Assembly: GCF_016592555.1 (NCBI RefSeq) | Contig: NZ_AP014546.1 | Coordinates: 868,001 to 932,000 of the forward strand | Direction of reading: 5' to 3' | Source: Neptunomonas japonica JAMM 1380 | Lineage (GTDB): Bacteria; Pseudomonadota; Gammaproteobacteria; Pseudomonadales; Balneatricaceae | Length of the DNA: 64,000 bases | Shown: positions 1 to 11,560 of the stretch, piece by piece | Layout: each line of letters starts with the position of its first letter | Numbering within the stretch: the first letter of the stretch is position 1 | The notes under the pieces: model-generated | What the model saw: the letters and a program-made list of their open reading frames with translations, nothing else | Told to the model about the DNA's origin: nothing | Databases searched by the model: none | Made by a program: the position numbers and the translations under genes

Positions 1-464
1 CAGGTTTGGATAAGCTGGAGATGCTTTTTTCTCCTCTAATTATCTCTTCTGTTTATGAAAGTGAAGCGGTAGGTTTTAACGGAAACCCATTTTTGAACTT
101 GGTAGTTGGCTTAGATACAGAGTTAAGCGTGGGTGCTCTGTTACAAGTGCTTAAAGGCATTGAGGATGAAAATGGACGAGTGCGTGGTGGGCCTAAGTTT
201 GCTCCTCGAACATTGGATGTGGATATTCTGACCTTTGGAGCGCAAGTAGGTGAGATTGATAAGGTTCAGTTGCCACGAGACGAAATTCTGACTAATGCAT
301 TTGTTTTATGGCCCTTGTCAGAGTTGGCGCCGCGTGAAATTCATCCTGTTGTTAATCAGTCTTATCAGTCTCTCTGGGATGAATACGATAAAAAACAGCA
401 GAAGTTATGGGTTGTTGATTTTCAATGGAAAGACCAGTTGATCTCAGCGGCTGATCAACCCTGA
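1..464 (+). CDS. folK: HPPK, folate biosynthesis (5' end outside window)
   Basis: 2-amino-4-hydroxy-6-hydroxymethyldihydropteridine pyrophosphokinase, which transfers pyrophosphate from ATP to the pterin before dihydropteroate synthesis. The family signature is visible as APRTLDVDIL, followed by the LPRDEILTNAFVLWPL block typical of the C-terminal half. The frame is open to the left edge (GGT TTG GAT...), so the true start and roughly the first 10 to 20 residues lie outside the window; the TTG at 6 is not a credible start. The stop overlaps the 3' end of cca by 10 bp in a tail-to-tail arrangement. Confidence 0.93.
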   Translation, partial: GLDKLEMLFSPLIISSVYESEAVGFNGNPFLNLVVGLDTELSVGALLQVLKGIEDENGRVRGGPKFAPRTLDVDILTFGAQVGEIDKVQLPRDEILTNAFVLWPLSELAPREIHPVVNQSYQSLWDEYDKKQQKLWVVDFQWKDQLISAADQP

Positions 465-1570
465 CATATCTCTAATTGTAGACGCTTTAACTCGCTTCCT
501 AGCGCCGCTCCTTTATAGCCTTTCGTGATCAGTTCTTGAGGTTTAATACCGTTTAACTTGGTCAGAAGGGCTTCCAGCTTTTCAGTTTCTAATTTCTTTC
601 GGTATAGCGCTAGGCTTAGTAGCTGGCATGCCTCTAATAATGGTTTAAGACGCTCAGGGCGCCGCAGTAAATCAAGCGCTTGAATGAAAGAGAGTTTCTG
701 TTCAGCGCTTGTTGTTTCCCAGTGGTGCAATGTTACGATACTTTTACGTACTTGGGTCGCTAAATCCCTATAATGATTTGGTGTTTTTAGTTGTTGGCAA
801 AGGTTGCGTAATTCGCTATCTGGGGCGGATTCGTCCATAAAACACAATGAGGATAATGCCGCAAAACGGACTTCTTTGCTTGTGCTTTTGGAAAATGATT
901 TCTGTAGAACCGCTGCTTCTTGTGAGTCAATGAGCATAACGAAGTGTGGGAAGAGTGTCTTAAGTGCATGGGCATCATGGAGCACTTGGAAAAAAGTGAG
1001 TGGGGATGTTTCTCCTAGAGAACGCTCCATTTCTTGCCAGACTCGTTCCCGCGTTAAGTGCTCCAATTCGTCAGTAGCTGAAATGTCTTGCATTAACCCT
1101 AATGTTTCAGGAGCGAGTGTAAAGCCCAAGTGGGCGTAGCGTGCAGCGAAGCGAGCAACGCGCAAAACGCGAAGAGGGTCTTCGCTAAAAGCTGGAGAAA
1201 CATGACGTAAACTTTTAGCTATTAAGTCTTTTTGGCCTCCGTATGGGTCAAATATCTGTCCATCATCAGATTGCGCCATAGCGTTAATGGTTAGGTCGCG
1301 GCGTGAAAGGTCTTCTTCTAAAGTTACATCTGGACTGGCGTGATATTGAAATCCACTATAGCCCTTGCCGCTCTTGCGTTCTGTGCGAGCTAAGGCATAC
1401 TCTTCGCCACTTGTAGGATGGATAAAAACAGGAAAGTCACAGCCGACAGGTTTGTACTTCTGTTCTAGCATCTCTTGAGGGGTGGCGCCGACAACAACCC
1501 AGTCTCTATCATAAACAGGATAGTTAAGAAGTTGATCTCTAACGGCGCCGCCTACAAGGTATATTTTCAT
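455..1570 (-). CDS. cca: CCA tRNA nucleotidyltransferase
   Basis: Adds or repairs the 3' CCA of tRNAs in the cytoplasm. The class II nucleotidyltransferase core is at the N-terminus: GGAVRD (residues 7-12), the metal-binding YDRDW motif near residue 20, then RRDLTINAMA near 90 and the DPLRVLRVARFAARY block near 132. At 371 residues it is shorter than the E. coli enzyme (about 412), and I see no HD phosphohydrolase motif, so it is probably of the type without the HD domain. It is the last gene of the lptD-surA-pdxA-rsmA-apaG-apaH-glpE-cca run and starts 10 bp after glpE. Confidence 0.95.
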   Translation of the reverse strand: MKIYLVGGAVRDQLLNYPVYDRDWVVVGATPQEMLEQKYKPVGCDFPVFIHPTSGEEYALARTERKSGKGYSGFQYHASPDVTLEEDLSRRDLTINAMAQSDDGQIFDPYGGQKDLIAKSLRHVSPAFSEDPLRVLRVARFAARYAHLGFTLAPETLGLMQDISATDELEHLTRERVWQEMERSLGETSPLTFFQVLHDAHALKTLFPHFVMLIDSQEAAVLQKSFSKSTSKEVRFAALSSLCFMDESAPDSELRNLCQQLKTPNHYRDLATQVRKSIVTLHHWETTSAEQKLSFIQALDLLRRPERLKPLLEACQLLSLALYRKKLETEKLEALLTKLNGIKPQELITKGYKGAALGSELKRLQLEICQG

Positions 1571-1580
1571 GGTGATCCTG

Positions 1581-1898
1581 TTATGCTTCTATTTTATCAG
1601 GATGGGATGCTGACCAAGCTTCAAACCCACCATCAAGACTGCTAACTTCTTCAAAGCCCTGCTTTGCTAAGTAGTCCGCTGCTGATTGGCTGCTAATACC
1701 GTGGTAGCAGCAAACAATCAATGGTGTTTCAAACTCAGCAGCCATCATAAATTCATGAAGGTTGTCATTAGATAGGTTAAAAGCACCGGGGATATGGCCT
1801 TGTTGGAAGCTCTGGGCATCTCTAATGTCTGCAATGACAGCACCTTTATCTAGCCATTCAATGGCTTGTGCAGAACTAATACAAATATACTGACTCAT
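1581..1898 (-). CDS. glpE: Single-domain rhodanese, thiosulfate sulfurtransferase GlpE
   Basis: A 105-residue single-domain rhodanese that moves sulfane sulfur from thiosulfate to cyanide or other acceptors. The active-site loop is CYHGISS; its first Cys is the expected persulfide-carrying residue, and the loop matches the GlpE type. The N-terminal IADIRDAQSFQQGHIPGA segment is the usual rhodanese CH2A motif. It lies between apaH (15 bp upstream) and cca (10 bp downstream), an arrangement seen in Pseudomonas-like genomes. A generic rhodanese of another subfamily cannot be excluded. Confidence 0.88.
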   Translation of the reverse strand: MSQYICISSAQAIEWLDKGAVIADIRDAQSFQQGHIPGAFNLSNDNLHEFMMAAEFETPLIVCCYHGISSQSAADYLAKQGFEEVSSLDGGFEAWSASHPDKIEA

Positions 1899-1913
1899 GA
1901 TAGTTTTCCAGTT

Positions 1914-2735
1914 CTAAAAATTGTTTTTTTGTAAGCTGGGTGTTTCAAAGTAAGCTAAATCATCTAATCGCAATGCCGTTAGCTTATCTCCCCAAATGCA
2001 GCCCGTATCCAGTGCATAAATATTAGCAGTGTCGGTTTTTCCTTGTAATGCAGCCCAGTGTCCAAAAACAATACGTTGTTCGGCTGATTTCCTATTATCG
2101 TGTTTGTACCAAGGAAGGAAGCCATTGGGTTGGGTTTCGAGGCCGCCCTTTGAAGCAAACTCAAGCTCATTTTGGGAGGTGCAAAAGCGCATGCGTGTGA
2201 AGTAATTAGTAATCAGCCGAAGGCGGTCCCAGCCGCTGAGTTGGTTGCTCCATATTTTAGGGGTATTGCCATACATGTGCTCAAAAAATGCTTTCGCTTG
2301 AGGTGATTTGAGAGTGCTTTCTACCTCATTGGCTAGTTGATGTGCTTTTGTAATAGACCAGCGAGGTGGAATGCCCGCATGTACCATTGTAAAGTTAAGG
2401 CTTTTATCTGAATGTAATAATGGCTGTTGCTGTAACCAGTCCATTAGCTCGCTTCGATCAGAAGCATTCAGAATTTCGTCAAGTGTATCGCTCTTTTTTT
2501 TCTTTACTGCACCGTTATGAATAGCGAGTAGGTGAAGGTCGTGATTTCCAAGAACGCTAATGGCTTGGCGGTCTAGCTGCTTAATGAAGCGTAACGTTTC
2601 TAATGATTTAGGGCCTCGGTTTACTAGGTCACCACATATCCAAAGAGTGTCACTCTTGTTGAAACTGATGGCTGCTAAAAGATTTTGTAGTTCATCGAAA
2701 CAACCTTGAATATCACCGATAGCATAAGTTGCCAT
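1914..2735 (-). CDS. apaH: Symmetrical bis(5'-nucleosyl)-tetraphosphatase
   Basis: Hydrolyses Ap4A to two ADP and acts in mRNA decapping of Np4-capped RNA in enterics. Calcineurin-type metallophosphatase motifs are clear: GDIQGC (residues 7-12), GDLVNRGP (35-42) and LGNHDLHLL (62-70), with a distal FGHWAALQG motif. The 273-residue length is normal for ApaH. It sits 28 bp downstream of apaG, as in E. coli, and is probably co-transcribed with it. Confidence 0.95.
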   Translation of the reverse strand: MATYAIGDIQGCFDELQNLLAAISFNKSDTLWICGDLVNRGPKSLETLRFIKQLDRQAISVLGNHDLHLLAIHNGAVKKKKSDTLDEILNASDRSELMDWLQQQPLLHSDKSLNFTMVHAGIPPRWSITKAHQLANEVESTLKSPQAKAFFEHMYGNTPKIWSNQLSGWDRLRLITNYFTRMRFCTSQNELEFASKGGLETQPNGFLPWYKHDNRKSAEQRIVFGHWAALQGKTDTANIYALDTGCIWGDKLTALRLDDLAYFETPSLQKNNF

Positions 2736-2763
2736 GCATTACCTTTTATTAATTCAGAGACCT

Positions 2764-3150
2764 TCAGTGTAGGGCGTTTGGTTGTGCTAGTGTGAATGCT
2801 GGGATGGGAGCATTGAAGCGCTCACCTTCAGCAGTTTCCATCGTGTAGTGGCCAAACATACTGCCAACCCGCGTGGCTAAAACAGTGCCGCTGGTATATT
2901 GATAGCTACTGTTAGGTTGAATTAATGGCTGTTCGCCTACAACACCTTCGCCTTCTATTTCTTGTACATGCTCATTGCCATCAGTTACAACCCAGCGTCG
3001 GCTGAGTAGTTGCACTGCTTGGCTGTATTCATTGGTGATAGTTATATTGTAAGAGAACACAAAGCGGTGCGATTCTGGGTCCGATTGCTGAGGAAGAAAG
3101 CGCGTCTCAATATCTATTTTTATTTGTGTGCTGGGGTCAAGTTGATCCAT
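2764..3150 (-). CDS. apaG: ApaG (CorD) domain protein
   Basis: A 128-residue ApaG protein, an Fn3-like beta-sandwich of uncertain biochemical function found next to apaH. Diagnostic pieces are the FSYNITITNEY strand, the LLSRRWVVTDG segment, the GEQPLIQPNSSYQYTSGT stretch and the C-terminal GHYTMETAEGERF motif. It starts 10 bp after the rsmA stop, so it is in the same operon. Families with an ApaG fold also occur in F-box proteins, but size and context make bacterial ApaG certain. Confidence 0.94.
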   Translation of the reverse strand: MDQLDPSTQIKIDIETRFLPQQSDPESHRFVFSYNITITNEYSQAVQLLSRRWVVTDGNEHVQEIEGEGVVGEQPLIQPNSSYQYTSGTVLATRVGSMFGHYTMETAEGERFNAPIPAFTLAQPNALH

Positions 3151-3160
3151 ATAAGCTCTG

Positions 3161-3970
3161 TTATCTCTCTTGTGGCGTCAAAAAATCAGCAATGGTAATA
3201 AAGTCCTTTAACGATAAGCGTTCTGGACGTAGCGAAGGATCGATATTAAGCGCTTCTAACTGCTCCGTGCTGATAATCTCTTTTACGTTATTACGCAATG
3301 TTTTACGGCGATGAGCGAAAGAGGTTTTGACAACCTGTTTTAGCAAAGCAGGATCTTTAGCTACAAAAGGAAGTTTTTTATGGGGAGTTAGCCGCACAAT
3401 AGCTGAATCTACTTTAGGGACCGGGTTAAAAGCTTCTGGGGGAACAATAAATAAAGGTTCAACATCGCAATAATATTGCGCCATAATGCCCAGTCGCCCG
3501 TAATTGTTTTCGCCTGTTTTTGCGGCTAATCGGTCAACCACTTCTTTTTGTAGCATGAAGTGCATGTCTAAAATATCGCCAGAGTGGCTTAATAAATGAA
3601 AGATTAGCTGTGTAGAAATATTGTAAGGTAGGTTGCCAACAATTCTTAGCGGGCGGCCATCGTCGCATAAGCTCTTGAAATCAAATTTCATTGCGTCAGC
3701 TTCGAAAATTTGAAATTTATCTTCGTACCTGAAAAACTTAGTACGCAGGATAGGTGGTAAATCTCTATCTAGTTCAATAGCATCGAGTGCTCCAGCTTCT
3801 GCTAGAATTTCTTCTGTTAAAGCACCAAGACCCGGACCAATTTCAACCATGTGGTCGTTAGGGTGAGGGGCTATTGATCGAATGATTTGCCTAATAATTC
3901 CTTGGTCTTGTAGAAAGTTTTGACCAAAACGTTTGCGGGCTTTATGCATAGCGGGTTGTTTATTGCTCAT
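3161..3970 (-). CDS. rsmA: 16S rRNA dimethyladenosine transferase (KsgA)
   Basis: Dimethylates two adjacent adenosines in the helix 45 loop of 16S rRNA, using S-adenosylmethionine, late in 30S assembly. The N-terminus has [10 protein letters not shown], the SAM-binding loop is [15 protein letters not shown], and the catalytic NLPYNIST motif is at about residue 108. I place the start at 3970 ([17 protein letters not shown]), which has an AAAGAG ribosome binding site and overlaps the end of pdxA by 11 bp. A longer frame from 4009 would add 13 residues with no family resemblance. Confidence 0.95.
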   Translation of the reverse strand: MSNKQPAMHKARKRFGQNFLQDQGIIRQIIRSIAPHPNDHMVEIGPGLGALTEEILAEAGALDAIELDRDLPPILRTKFFRYEDKFQIFEADAMKFDFKSLCDDGRPLRIVGNLPYNISTQLIFHLLSHSGDILDMHFMLQKEVVDRLAAKTGENNYGRLGIMAQYYCDVEPLFIVPPEAFNPVPKVDSAIVRLTPHKKLPFVAKDPALLKQVVKTSFAHRRKTLRNNVKEIISTEQLEALNIDPSLRPERLSLKDFITIADFLTPQER

Positions 3971-4967
3971 GAAAACTCTTTGACTTGTTGCGCGACATCT
4001 CGCCCGCATAATGAATAGCTAACGTTAAGCTGCCTGTATCTGCTTTACCTGTTCCAGCAAGGTCTAAGGCCGTGCCATGATCAACAGATGTTCTAATAAT
4101 CGGCATGCCAAGTGTAATGTTGACTGCGTTGCCGAAGCCTTTGTATTTCAAGACAGGTAGGCCTTGATCGTGATACATCGCTAGCACAGTATCGCATTGA
4201 TCTAAATATTTAGATGTGAATAGTGTGTCAGCTGGGAGCGGCCCTTGTAACTGGTAGCCTTTACTGCGTAACTCTTCGAGAACGGGCTCTATCGTATCGA
4301 TTTCTTCTCTTCCCATATGGCCGCTTTCGCCAGCATGCGGGTTGAGACCTGCCACGATTATTCTGGGATTTTCTATACCAAATGTATGTGCCAGATCGTA
4401 TTGTAATACTTCAATTACATCATGCAATAAGGGTTGTGTAATTGCTGTTGCAACTTGGCTAAGAGGGATGTGAGTGGTGACAAGAGCAACTTTCAACCCT
4501 TCTGTTGCAAGCATCATGACTACTTTTTTTGTGCCAGTAAGCTCTTCTAAAAACTCAGTATGGCCTGAGAAAGCGATGCCTGCATCATTAATAATTCCTT
4601 TATGGACCGGTGCTGTCACCATCGCATCGAATTGACCATTCATACAGCCATTTGCCGCTAGTGTTAATGTTTCCAGAACATATTTGGCGTTTTCGCTGTC
4701 TAGCTCTCCAGGTGTAGTTGTTCTACTTAATTGAACAGGTAATACTTTTATGGTCCTTGCTTGCGTTGGCGATGGATCATCCTCGACATTAAACTTTTCG
4801 ATTACGATGGGTAAGTCTAATTGGCGCGCGCGTGCATACAGAAGCTCAGGGTCGCAAATGGCAATCAATTCATCAGAGTGTGAGTTTTGTGCTATCTGAA
4901 TGATTAGGTCTGGGCCAATACCCGCTGGTTCTCCGGCGGTAATGGCGAGTCGTTTACAGAATGTCAT
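3960..4967 (-). CDS. pdxA: 4-hydroxythreonine-4-phosphate dehydrogenase
   Basis: Catalyses the NAD-dependent oxidation of 4-phosphohydroxy-L-threonine in pyridoxal 5'-phosphate biosynthesis. Family motifs are [13 protein letters not shown] near the N-terminus, [12 protein letters not shown], the metal-binding GLNPHAGE, and [12 protein letters not shown]. The 335-residue length is standard. Its ATG overlaps the surA stop by one base, and its 3' end overlaps rsmA, so surA-pdxA-rsmA are translationally linked, as in enteric bacteria. Confidence 0.96.
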   Translation of the reverse strand: MTFCKRLAITAGEPAGIGPDLIIQIAQNSHSDELIAICDPELLYARARQLDLPIVIEKFNVEDDPSPTQARTIKVLPVQLSRTTTPGELDSENAKYVLETLTLAANGCMNGQFDAMVTAPVHKGIINDAGIAFSGHTEFLEELTGTKKVVMMLATEGLKVALVTTHIPLSQVATAITQPLLHDVIEVLQYDLAHTFGIENPRIIVAGLNPHAGESGHMGREEIDTIEPVLEELRSKGYQLQGPLPADTLFTSKYLDQCDTVLAMYHDQGLPVLKYKGFGNAVNITLGMPIIRTSVDHGTALDLAGTGKADTGSLTLAIHYAGEMSRNKSKSFHEQ

Positions 4968-6265
4968 TATTGTTTTATCTCAACGTAAGCTGCCGAACGC
5001 ATTTCGCGAATCCAGTTACCTAGTTCTTCCGTAAATTTACGTTTACTAATGGTTGCTTTGGCTTGAGACTCTAATAGTTTTTCGCCCATGTCTTGCGTGC
5101 GTCGATCTTGGACTTCAAGAATATGCCAGCCAAAACGAGATTCAAAAGGAGCACTGACTTCATTAATAGAGGTGCGAGCCATCACTTGTTCAAATTCAGG
5201 TACCATTTGTCCTGGAGTAGCCCAATTCAGATCTCCTCCTTCTGAGCCGCTTGCTTGGTCGTCGCTTAGTTCTTTAGCTAAAGCAGAGAAAGATTCACCG
5301 TCTTGAATGCGAGTGTAAAGGCGCTGAATTAGTTTTTGTGTTTGTGCTGGCGTGCGGATTTCACTTGGTTTTAATAAAATATGGCGCACTTTGGTTTGGT
5401 TGACAAGCTGCTCCTTGCCTCCGCGCTTGTCCCTGAGTTGAGTGATGTAAAAGCCACTAGGTGCTTTGACCGGAGCGCTTATATCACCAGGTTTCATGTC
5501 GCTAACAATAGCAGCTAGTTTTTCAGGTAACTCTGTACTTTTTCTCCAGCCTAAATCGCCGCCATTGAGTGCGTTTGGAGCACTGGAAGCGGCGATAGCC
5601 ATTTCTGCAAAATCAGCATTATCCATCAATGTTTGATGGATTGAGTTTGCTTTTGTCTCAGCTGCTTGGATTTGTTCAGCCGATGCCTGCTCTGGGATGC
5701 CTATTAAAATGATACTAAGTAACAACTCTGTTTGATTGGCGGTGGCGGCATCCGACTTAAGGAAATTCTTTATTTCTAAATCTGAGACGCGGATGCGACG
5801 GCTAACATTGCTCTGTTGAACTTGCGCGATGAGCATCTCTTTACGAATCTGCTCACGTGCTGCCGTATAGTCCTGGCCTTCAGCAAGTAGGGCCTCTCTA
5901 AACTGAACAAGTGTCATGCCATTGCGACTGGCAATATTGTTGATAGCATCATTAAGCTGTCGATCGGTAATTTTGATACCTTGCTTTTTTGCCAATTGCA
6001 GCATGAGGTTATCAAGCACTAGGCGATCGAGTACCTGCGGTCCCAGTATGTTATCAGGTGGAATGCGCTGGTTTCTTGCCGTTAGTTGATCACGGATGAT
6101 TTTAATTCGCTGTGTGAACTCAGACTCTAAAACGATATCATCATTGACAATTGCGACAACGCTATCCAGCTTAACGGGAGCTGCGTGTAAGTGACTAGCC
6201 AGTATTATTGAAGCCAGAGTTGTAAGGCTGAAATTACGTATTTTCATAAAGTTAGAATTGATCAT
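4967..6265 (-). CDS. surA: Periplasmic chaperone and peptidyl-prolyl isomerase SurA
   Basis: Escorts outer-membrane proteins such as LptD through the periplasm. There is a signal peptide ([14 protein letters not shown]), a SurA N-terminal chaperone domain over roughly residues 30-170, then two parvulin domains; the second opens with [12 protein letters not shown] use the ATG at 6265, which has an AAGAGA ribosome binding site and overlaps the lptD stop (6252) by 14 bp. The ATG at 6247 (MKIRNF) is a shorter alternative with a more standard signal peptide. Its gene is co-directional with lptD, its best-known client. Confidence 0.94.
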   Translation of the reverse strand: MINSNFMKIRNFSLTTLASIILASHLHAAPVKLDSVVAIVNDDIVLESEFTQRIKIIRDQLTARNQRIPPDNILGPQVLDRLVLDNLMLQLAKKQGIKITDRQLNDAINNIASRNGMTLVQFREALLAEGQDYTAAREQIRKEMLIAQVQQSNVSRRIRVSDLEIKNFLKSDAATANQTELLLSIILIGIPEQASAEQIQAAETKANSIHQTLMDNADFAEMAIAASSAPNALNGGDLGWRKSTELPEKLAAIVSDMKPGDISAPVKAPSGFYITQLRDKRGGKEQLVNQTKVRHILLKPSEIRTPAQTQKLIQRLYTRIQDGESFSALAKELSDDQASGSEGGDLNWATPGQMVPEFEQVMARTSINEVSAPFESRFGWHILEVQDRRTQDMGEKLLESQAKATISKRKFTEELGNWIREMRSAAYVEIKQ

Positions 6266-8885
6266 TTGTCTCTTCGCGTTGTTCAAAACCAGTTATTTTT
6301 TCGATGAAATCGGAGTCGCCGCTGCTACCAACACTACCCAGTCCTTTAAGGACAAACTGTAAATATAAGGCGGTGTCTTTTTCATCATTATCTTTTAACC
6401 ATTGTCGTGTAATTACCCTTGTTTTCCAGCAACAGCTTTCATACTCCAAGCCGAAAGCGATATCTATATTATCACTTGTCATCCAATCATATTGCCAAAC
6501 ACCTAGGGTTGACCAGTTTTTACTGACAGGCCATAAAAAAGAGGTGGTGCTTTGTTCTCGAACATCTTCAGAAAAGCGGTAGCTGAGGCTGATGAGTCGG
6601 TTAATATCTTCTTGATACCTGACTGCTAGGTTGTTTTCTGTATTTCGGATGTCTTCATGGTTGAAGTTGGCATTAAATGTGACATTCACACGCTGGTTAG
6701 GCCGCCAGTTTACTCGTGTGGCAATATCTGAATATTTTGACGTGCTGTCGGTTGGCGTTGTGCTGTCAAGCGATACTGCCCTGTCGGCGAAATAAATAGC
6801 TTGCCCAACACTGGCGCTGACTGCTTCGCGACCTTTTGGGTCTATGAGTCGAGAAGTTAGCCCAAGAGATAGTTGTTTGGTATCGCCAATACGGTCGTAA
6901 CCACTGAACCTGTTATTCCTAAAAAGTGAAGCATAGTCAAAGCTGTAGGTTGTGGTATCAAAAACAGGGGAGGCGGACTGGTCGTGTTCTGGTACGTATA
7001 AAGCGAAAAGGCGAGGTTCCAATGTTTGCTGATAACTATTGTTTAATAATTTGAAATCTCGCTCAAAGAATAGACCTGAATCGATGCTAATAATGGGCAC
7101 ACTAAGAGAGGGGGAGTCGTTTAACCCATTTACTTGATTGTTAAGAGAGTATTGGGAATACCAAAGTTTTACTCCGGGTTTTATGTATCCACTATCATTG
7201 CGAAAAGCAGCAGTGAGTTCTGGTTCTATATGTAAGCGGGTGCCAGTAATTCGGTCACGCCCTGTTAATCCTGTTAAATCTCTATCAAATTGTGTGAGCT
7301 GTGCGAAGTAGCTAGCTGTTAACCACTTTTGATTAAGCGTGGGTGTTCCAGAGATTTGTATCTGTGGGAGGCGACGGTAAGGGGTAATGTTATCATCAAT
7401 AGTTTGGTAGCTTTGCAATAACAGCTCTGATTTCCACTGATTTCCATAGTAAGTTAGTGCTCCACTGCGGTTTAGGTGAACTTCCTCTGAAACGCTTAAT
7501 TTGGTGCCTAAATCGTCAAAATAGTCATTATCACTAACATGGAGATAATTTATGTCACTTCTCCAGTTTTCTGCAGGGGTGCCTGTGTGGCGTATACCCA
7601 GTAACCATCTGTTCTTATCGGTTAGATTATCACCTGCTAAGTAGGAGGTGTTAAGGGTATTTGTCGAAAAGGTATTCATATATCTGAATTCATTTTCTAA
7701 CAGGAGTCCGCGCTTTTCAAAGAAGCGGGGAGTAAGGGTGTCATCCATGTTCGCGGCTATGTTGAAATAGTAAGGCGTGTCAATATTTAGCCCTTCTGAC
7801 TCTGTGTAGCGAATGGATGGGTATAAAAATCCGGATTGCCGTCTGTCATCAATGGGAAAACGGAAATAAGGTACGTATAGCACGGGAACGCCAGATAAAC
7901 GCAAGGTTGCACTTTCAGCTAAGCCAAAGCCTTTGTCTTGGTCTATCTTTATTTTTTTAGCAGAAACTTCCCAGGTGTCTGAAGTCGGCGGGCATTGGGT
8001 GTAAGTGCCTTCTTTAATGCTGATGGTTTTGTCTTCATTGCGGGATATTTGCGCGACTGAACCACGGATGCTGTTTTTGTATAATACGTACTGAGCATCG
8101 TCTAATGTTGTTATTTTAGTTGATGTGTTGGCTTGAGCGCTTTTCCCCGTAAATAATAACCCAGGTTCTCTGTATGTGGCTCCACCTGTTAGGTTGATGA
8201 GCCCTGTTTCCTTATTGATAGTTGCTGAGTTGCTAAAGAGGCTGCGAGAACCTTGAATAATTTTTACGCTACCGGAAAGCGCGGTGCCTTGACCAAGTTC
8301 AGTGTGGGCCTCTGATGCATTAGCGATAATGGGTTTGAGGTTGAAGGGGGTTCCATCATCTTCTGGGAGTTCTGGTTCAATATAGCGACCGCTACAATGG
8401 CTAGGTGTATCTTCGGTATTAAGGTAAGGATACCAACCTAAGTGAGCGTATGATGCGTCAGTTTGTGAAGAAGTTGCAGAGGTTTCTGGATGGTTTTCCT
8501 GCGACTTTGTTGGCGTCTTGCTTTCTTTTGCATTGGCTTGAGGTTTCGGCTCGGTTGCTGATAAAACGGCGGGTGTTGTTTTAGTCGGCAAAGCTCTTTT
8601 AGTATCAATCTTTGGGTAAAATGTTGCTGGCTTGTTTTTTGTGGTCGTTAATTGGTCGGGGTAAGCCGCTGGAGTTTTTGTCTTTTCGGAAATTAACGTA
8701 GGTAGTATTTTGTTGGGCGGTACTTGTTTGGCTTCCTGCGGAAGGGTACTTGAACAATCCCAGCTGCCATTTTCCTGACGGCAGTTCCATCCGTCTTGAT
8801 TTGCTAAAGCGGGCTGATGTTGTGCTAAAAGCGCCGTTGTTATAGCAATGCTGAGTTTGTGCGAAGTGTGTTTGAAAAAAGACAT
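6252..8885 (-). CDS. lptD: LPS assembly outer membrane protein LptD
   Basis: Together with the lipoprotein LptE, inserts lipopolysaccharide into the outer leaflet. I choose the ATG at 8885 because it gives a good signal peptide ending at ALA-NQDGW; the open frame runs to 9020 but its extra 45 residues carry no signal. An OstA/LptA-like jellyroll domain (NSATINKETGLINLTGG region) is followed by a large barrel to the C-terminus. Cysteines at about 35 and 44 and a CC pair at about 818-819 match the positions of the conserved disulfide cysteines of E. coli LptD, which suggests disulfide-dependent maturation. A long Thr/Pro/Lys-rich linker precedes the OstA domain. Confidence 0.94.
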   Translation of the reverse strand: MSFFKHTSHKLSIAITTALLAQHQPALANQDGWNCRQENGSWDCSSTLPQEAKQVPPNKILPTLISEKTKTPAAYPDQLTTTKNKPATFYPKIDTKRALPTKTTPAVLSATEPKPQANAKESKTPTKSQENHPETSATSSQTDASYAHLGWYPYLNTEDTPSHCSGRYIEPELPEDDGTPFNLKPIIANASEAHTELGQGTALSGSVKIIQGSRSLFSNSATINKETGLINLTGGATYREPGLLFTGKSAQANTSTKITTLDDAQYVLYKNSIRGSVAQISRNEDKTISIKEGTYTQCPPTSDTWEVSAKKIKIDQDKGFGLAESATLRLSGVPVLYVPYFRFPIDDRRQSGFLYPSIRYTESEGLNIDTPYYFNIAANMDDTLTPRFFEKRGLLLENEFRYMNTFSTNTLNTSYLAGDNLTDKNRWLLGIRHTGTPAENWRSDINYLHVSDNDYFDDLGTKLSVSEEVHLNRSGALTYYGNQWKSELLLQSYQTIDDNITPYRRLPQIQISGTPTLNQKWLTASYFAQLTQFDRDLTGLTGRDRITGTRLHIEPELTAAFRNDSGYIKPGVKLWYSQYSLNNQVNGLNDSPSLSVPIISIDSGLFFERDFKLLNNSYQQTLEPRLFALYVPEHDQSASPVFDTTTYSFDYASLFRNNRFSGYDRIGDTKQLSLGLTSRLIDPKGREAVSASVGQAIYFADRAVSLDSTTPTDSTSKYSDIATRVNWRPNQRVNVTFNANFNHEDIRNTENNLAVRYQEDINRLISLSYRFSEDVREQSTTSFLWPVSKNWSTLGVWQYDWMTSDNIDIAFGLEYESCCWKTRVITRQWLKDNDEKDTALYLQFVLKGLGSVGSSGDSDFIEKITGFEQREETNDQF

Positions 8886-9011
8886 TCCAGAAGTTCCATT
8901 AACGGATAAACGGCCAGTATATTTAGCGATAGACTCTTTATTCATTTGTGTAACTGGCAAAGTCTGGAATAATAAACATTCAAACGATGATGTACCAGAG
9001 GAATCAGCACA

Positions 9012-10711
<1,700 letters not shown>

Positions 10712-10712
10712 A

Positions 10713-11558
10713 ATGGCATTTGACCCGCAGTCAGTAGGACAAAACTTTGGCGCATCAATTTTAAAATATCGTAACGGAATAATAATCGGCGCTGTAGTGG
10801 GGTTGTTAAGCGGAGGTTTTTGGGGGCTGGTTTTTGGTGGTGTTGTTGGAGGAGTGTTAAGTAAGGCTGTTGTTAAAGCGTTGACTGGAGGTGCTTCTCC
10901 TCAAGCAGCTTTTTTTAGAGCAACATTTGCTGTGATGGGAAAAGTGGCTAAAGCAGACGGTCGTGTAACAGAGGAAGAAATACAGTTTGCGCGTGATGTC
11001 ATGGCGCGAATGAACCTGTCTGAAGAGCGAAGACGTGAGGCTATGGAGTATTTTTCCGAAGGGAAGGATGCCGCGTTTGATATTGCTGATGTGTTAAGGC
11101 CGCTGTCTCGTGTTATTCAATCACAAGCGTCTGTAAAAATTATGTTTGTTGAAATTCAGCTGCAAGTTGCGATGGCAGATGGGCAGATGGAGCCTGCTGA
11201 GCTGGCTGTGGTGCAAGAGGTTTGTACGCTTTTGCGTATGTCTGGTGTTGAAATGGCTGCTCTCATGTCTCGAATGCAAGCGCAGCAAGCTTTTCAGCAG
11301 CAAAGCTATCGACAGCATCAGCATTTTCAGAAAGCGTCTGAGCAGGGGTTGTTAAAAGAAGCGTATGGTGTGCTCGGTGTTAAAGATAGTGATTCTGAAG
11401 CTGATATTAAAAAGGCTTATCGTCGATTAATGAGCCAGCATCATCCTGATAAATTGGTAGCAAAAGGGTTACCTCCGGAAATGATGCAGCTTGCAAAAGA
11501 AAAAACTCAGGAAATTCAAGCTGCGTACGATCGTATTAAAACGGCTCGTAAAAATTGA
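10713..11558 (+). CDS. djlA: Membrane-anchored DnaJ-like co-chaperone DjlA
   Basis: A type III J-domain protein that stimulates DnaK ATPase at the inner membrane. It has an N-terminal glycine-rich transmembrane helix (about residues 21-48), a TerB-like helical domain (about 65-180), a glutamine-rich linker, and a C-terminal J domain (about 214-281) with the HHPDK loop that contacts DnaK. It starts 1 bp after the murU stop and converges with the DUF3530 gene. The overall architecture is that of E. coli DjlA. Confidence 0.92.
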   Translation: MAFDPQSVGQNFGASILKYRNGIIIGAVVGLLSGGFWGLVFGGVVGGVLSKAVVKALTGGASPQAAFFRATFAVMGKVAKADGRVTEEEIQFARDVMARMNLSEERRREAMEYFSEGKDAAFDIADVLRPLSRVIQSQASVKIMFVEIQLQVAMADGQMEPAELAVVQEVCTLLRMSGVEMAALMSRMQAQQAFQQQSYRQHQHFQKASEQGLLKEAYGVLGVKDSDSEADIKKAYRRLMSQHHPDKLVAKGLPPEMMQLAKEKTQEIQAAYDRIKTARKN

Positions 11559-11560
11559 CT

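Noticed and set aside
6..8. TTG as start of folK
   Set aside because: The frame continues to the left edge and the protein would lack the usual N-terminus, so the gene is truncated by the window.
804..1139. Plus-strand open frame inside cca
   Set aside because: It is antisense to a well supported gene and shows no family resemblance; similar shadow frames elsewhere were left out for the same reason.
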